Source: Pseudomonadales bacterium (GTDB lineage Bacteria > Pseudomonadota > Gammaproteobacteria > Pseudomonadales > DT-91). Taken from it: DNA of 7,106 bases. Numbering within the stretch: position 1 is the first letter of the stretch; the number at the start of each line of letters is the position of its first letter. Below are positions 6,753 through 7,106 of this stretch, in pieces. The notes under the pieces were generated by a model, which searched no databases, had not been told where the DNA came from, and was given only the letters and a program-made list of their open reading frames with translations. The stretch lies in NCBI GenBank assembly GCA_013215025.1, contig JABSRR010000168.1, positions 1-7,106 on the forward strand. The letters run 5' to 3'. The translations under genes were made by a program, and so were the position numbers.

Positions 6753-6781
6753 ATTTTATCGTTTTCTTGAAATATTTGCAT
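6753..6781 (-). promoter_or_regulatory. Candidate promoter for the DUF3014 gene
   Basis: On the minus strand, ATGCAA (6781-6776; 3 of 6) is followed after 17 nt by TAAAAT (6758-6753; 5 of 6). The start would fall near 6746, immediately before the inverted repeat at 6740-6720. The leader would be about 115 nt. The -35 box is poor. Confidence 0.3.
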
Positions 6782-6875
6782 AATAAGTCGGTAATGTTCG
6801 TTAGGTGCTTAATACTTGTTAATTTAGGTTACTTTATCGGCCAAGGTTTGAATTTGTTAAGTGATTGTTTCAAAT

Positions 6876-6917
6876 GTAACAGGTTACAGGTAACTGGTTA
6901 CAAGTCATAGGTTAAAC
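6876..6917. repeat. Three 14-bp tandem units of a palindrome GTAAC-NN-GTTAC
   Basis: Units start at 6876, 6890 and 6904. The first two, GTAACAGGTTAC and GTAACTGGTTAC, each have perfect 5-bp arms around two bases. The third, GTCATAGGTTAA, is decayed but in register. The first two can also fold together as one longer hairpin (outer arms 6876-6880/6897-6901, inner 6883-6887/6890-6894). The array lies shortly after the 3' end of the amidotransferase gene. Confidence 0.65.
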
Positions 6918-6931
6918 TTTAGCATTAAATG

Positions 6932-7106
6932 TCATAGTGCTGAATGTCGAAGCGTTAAAAAGTTTTTAAGCAATTCATGCCCTTGCTCGGTTAAAATCGC
7001 TTCGGGATGAAATTGTACACTGCTAATGGGCAAGTGTTTGTGCTGTAGCGCCATTATTTCTTCAAATTCGCCGTGCTCATTAGTACTCCATGCGGTTACT
7101 GCTAAG
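6932..7106 (-). CDS. Glutamine amidotransferase, anthranilate/aminodeoxychorismate synthase component II (C-terminal end only)
   Basis: The last 57 codons of a class I glutamine amidotransferase end at a TGA (6934-6932); the rest lies beyond the window. The stretch [20 protein letters not shown] followed by [20 protein letters not shown] is characteristic of TrpG/PabA. The His and Glu of the VQFHPE motif (fragment residues 33 and 35) complete the Cys-His-Glu triad that hydrolyses glutamine and feeds ammonia to TrpE or PabB. The usual GVQFHPES reads SVQFHPEA here, a mild change outside the triad. The tail LTLRHSAL extends a few residues beyond the common end. The next gene is not trpD, which argues slightly for pabA over a trp-operon trpG, but the two cannot be separated from this fragment. 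Confidence 0.9.
   Translation of the reverse strand, partial: LAVTAWSTNEHGEFEEIMALQHKHLPISSVQFHPEAILTEQGHELLKNFLTLRHSAL

Larger units (their letters stand above)
6631..6931. other. Intergenic spacer between amidotransferase and DUF3014 genes
   Basis: This 301-bp AT-rich stretch has no convincing gene. The one open frame on the plus strand (6686-6910) has no ribosome site and runs through the repeats. The spacer holds a candidate minus-strand promoter (6753-6781), an 8-bp inverted repeat (6720-6740) and a 14-bp-period palindromic tandem array (6876-6917). No oligo-T intrinsic terminator is seen after the amidotransferase gene. Confidence 0.6.

Noticed and set aside
6686..6910. Plus-strand open frame of 74 codons in the spacer
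   Set aside because: No ribosome site, it runs into the tandem repeats, and its composition is like AT-rich non-coding DNA.

Overview
The window looks like chromosomal DNA of a gammaproteobacterium, probably marine or aquatic. This rests on moderate, slightly AT-rich base composition, E. coli-like SD and sigma70 spacing, and a TrpG/PabA terminus and DUF3014 protein of the type common in that class. The exact genus cannot be read from the sequence. No rRNA, tRNA, CRISPR array, insertion sequence or phage gene was seen.

Layout. (1) 1-522 (+): 3' end of a predicted metal-dependent hydrolase of the COG3687/PF10118 type. (2) 558-1382 (-): a secreted, probably outer-membrane, protein of unknown function, convergent with (1). 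It has a readable promoter in the 1383-1533 divergent spacer. (3) 1534-1854 (+): a small HNH-type zinc protein. (4) 1919-5227 (-): a tight three-gene unit, transcribed as a periplasmic trypsin-like (S1C) protease, then a five-helix membrane protein with a degenerate cytoplasmic FHA domain (13-bp gene overlap), then a class IV histone-deacetylase-like amidohydrolase (52-bp gap). (5) 5488-5781 (+): a small basic membrane protein of unknown function, divergent from the protease. (6) 5782-6630 (-): an anchored DUF3014 protein whose stop codon abuts that of (5). (7) 6631-6931: a spacer with a strong 8-bp inverted repeat and a run of 14-bp palindromic tandem repeats. (8) 6932-7106 (-): the C-terminal end of a TrpG/PabA glutamine amidotransferase.

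How the genes may work together. The protease/FHA pair is the most interesting part. The protease is predicted outside the inner membrane with an intact His-Asp-Ser triad and carries an unfamiliar four-cysteine C-terminal domain in place of PDZ domains. Its overlapping partner is predicted N-in/C-out, with a cytoplasmic FHA fold that has lost the usual phosphothreonine-contact residues and an acidic C-terminal tail in the periplasm. This suggests an envelope-sensing or proteolytic signalling pair; that reading is inference. The deacetylase may simply share the transcript. The other genes look like ordinary single-gene chromosomal units.
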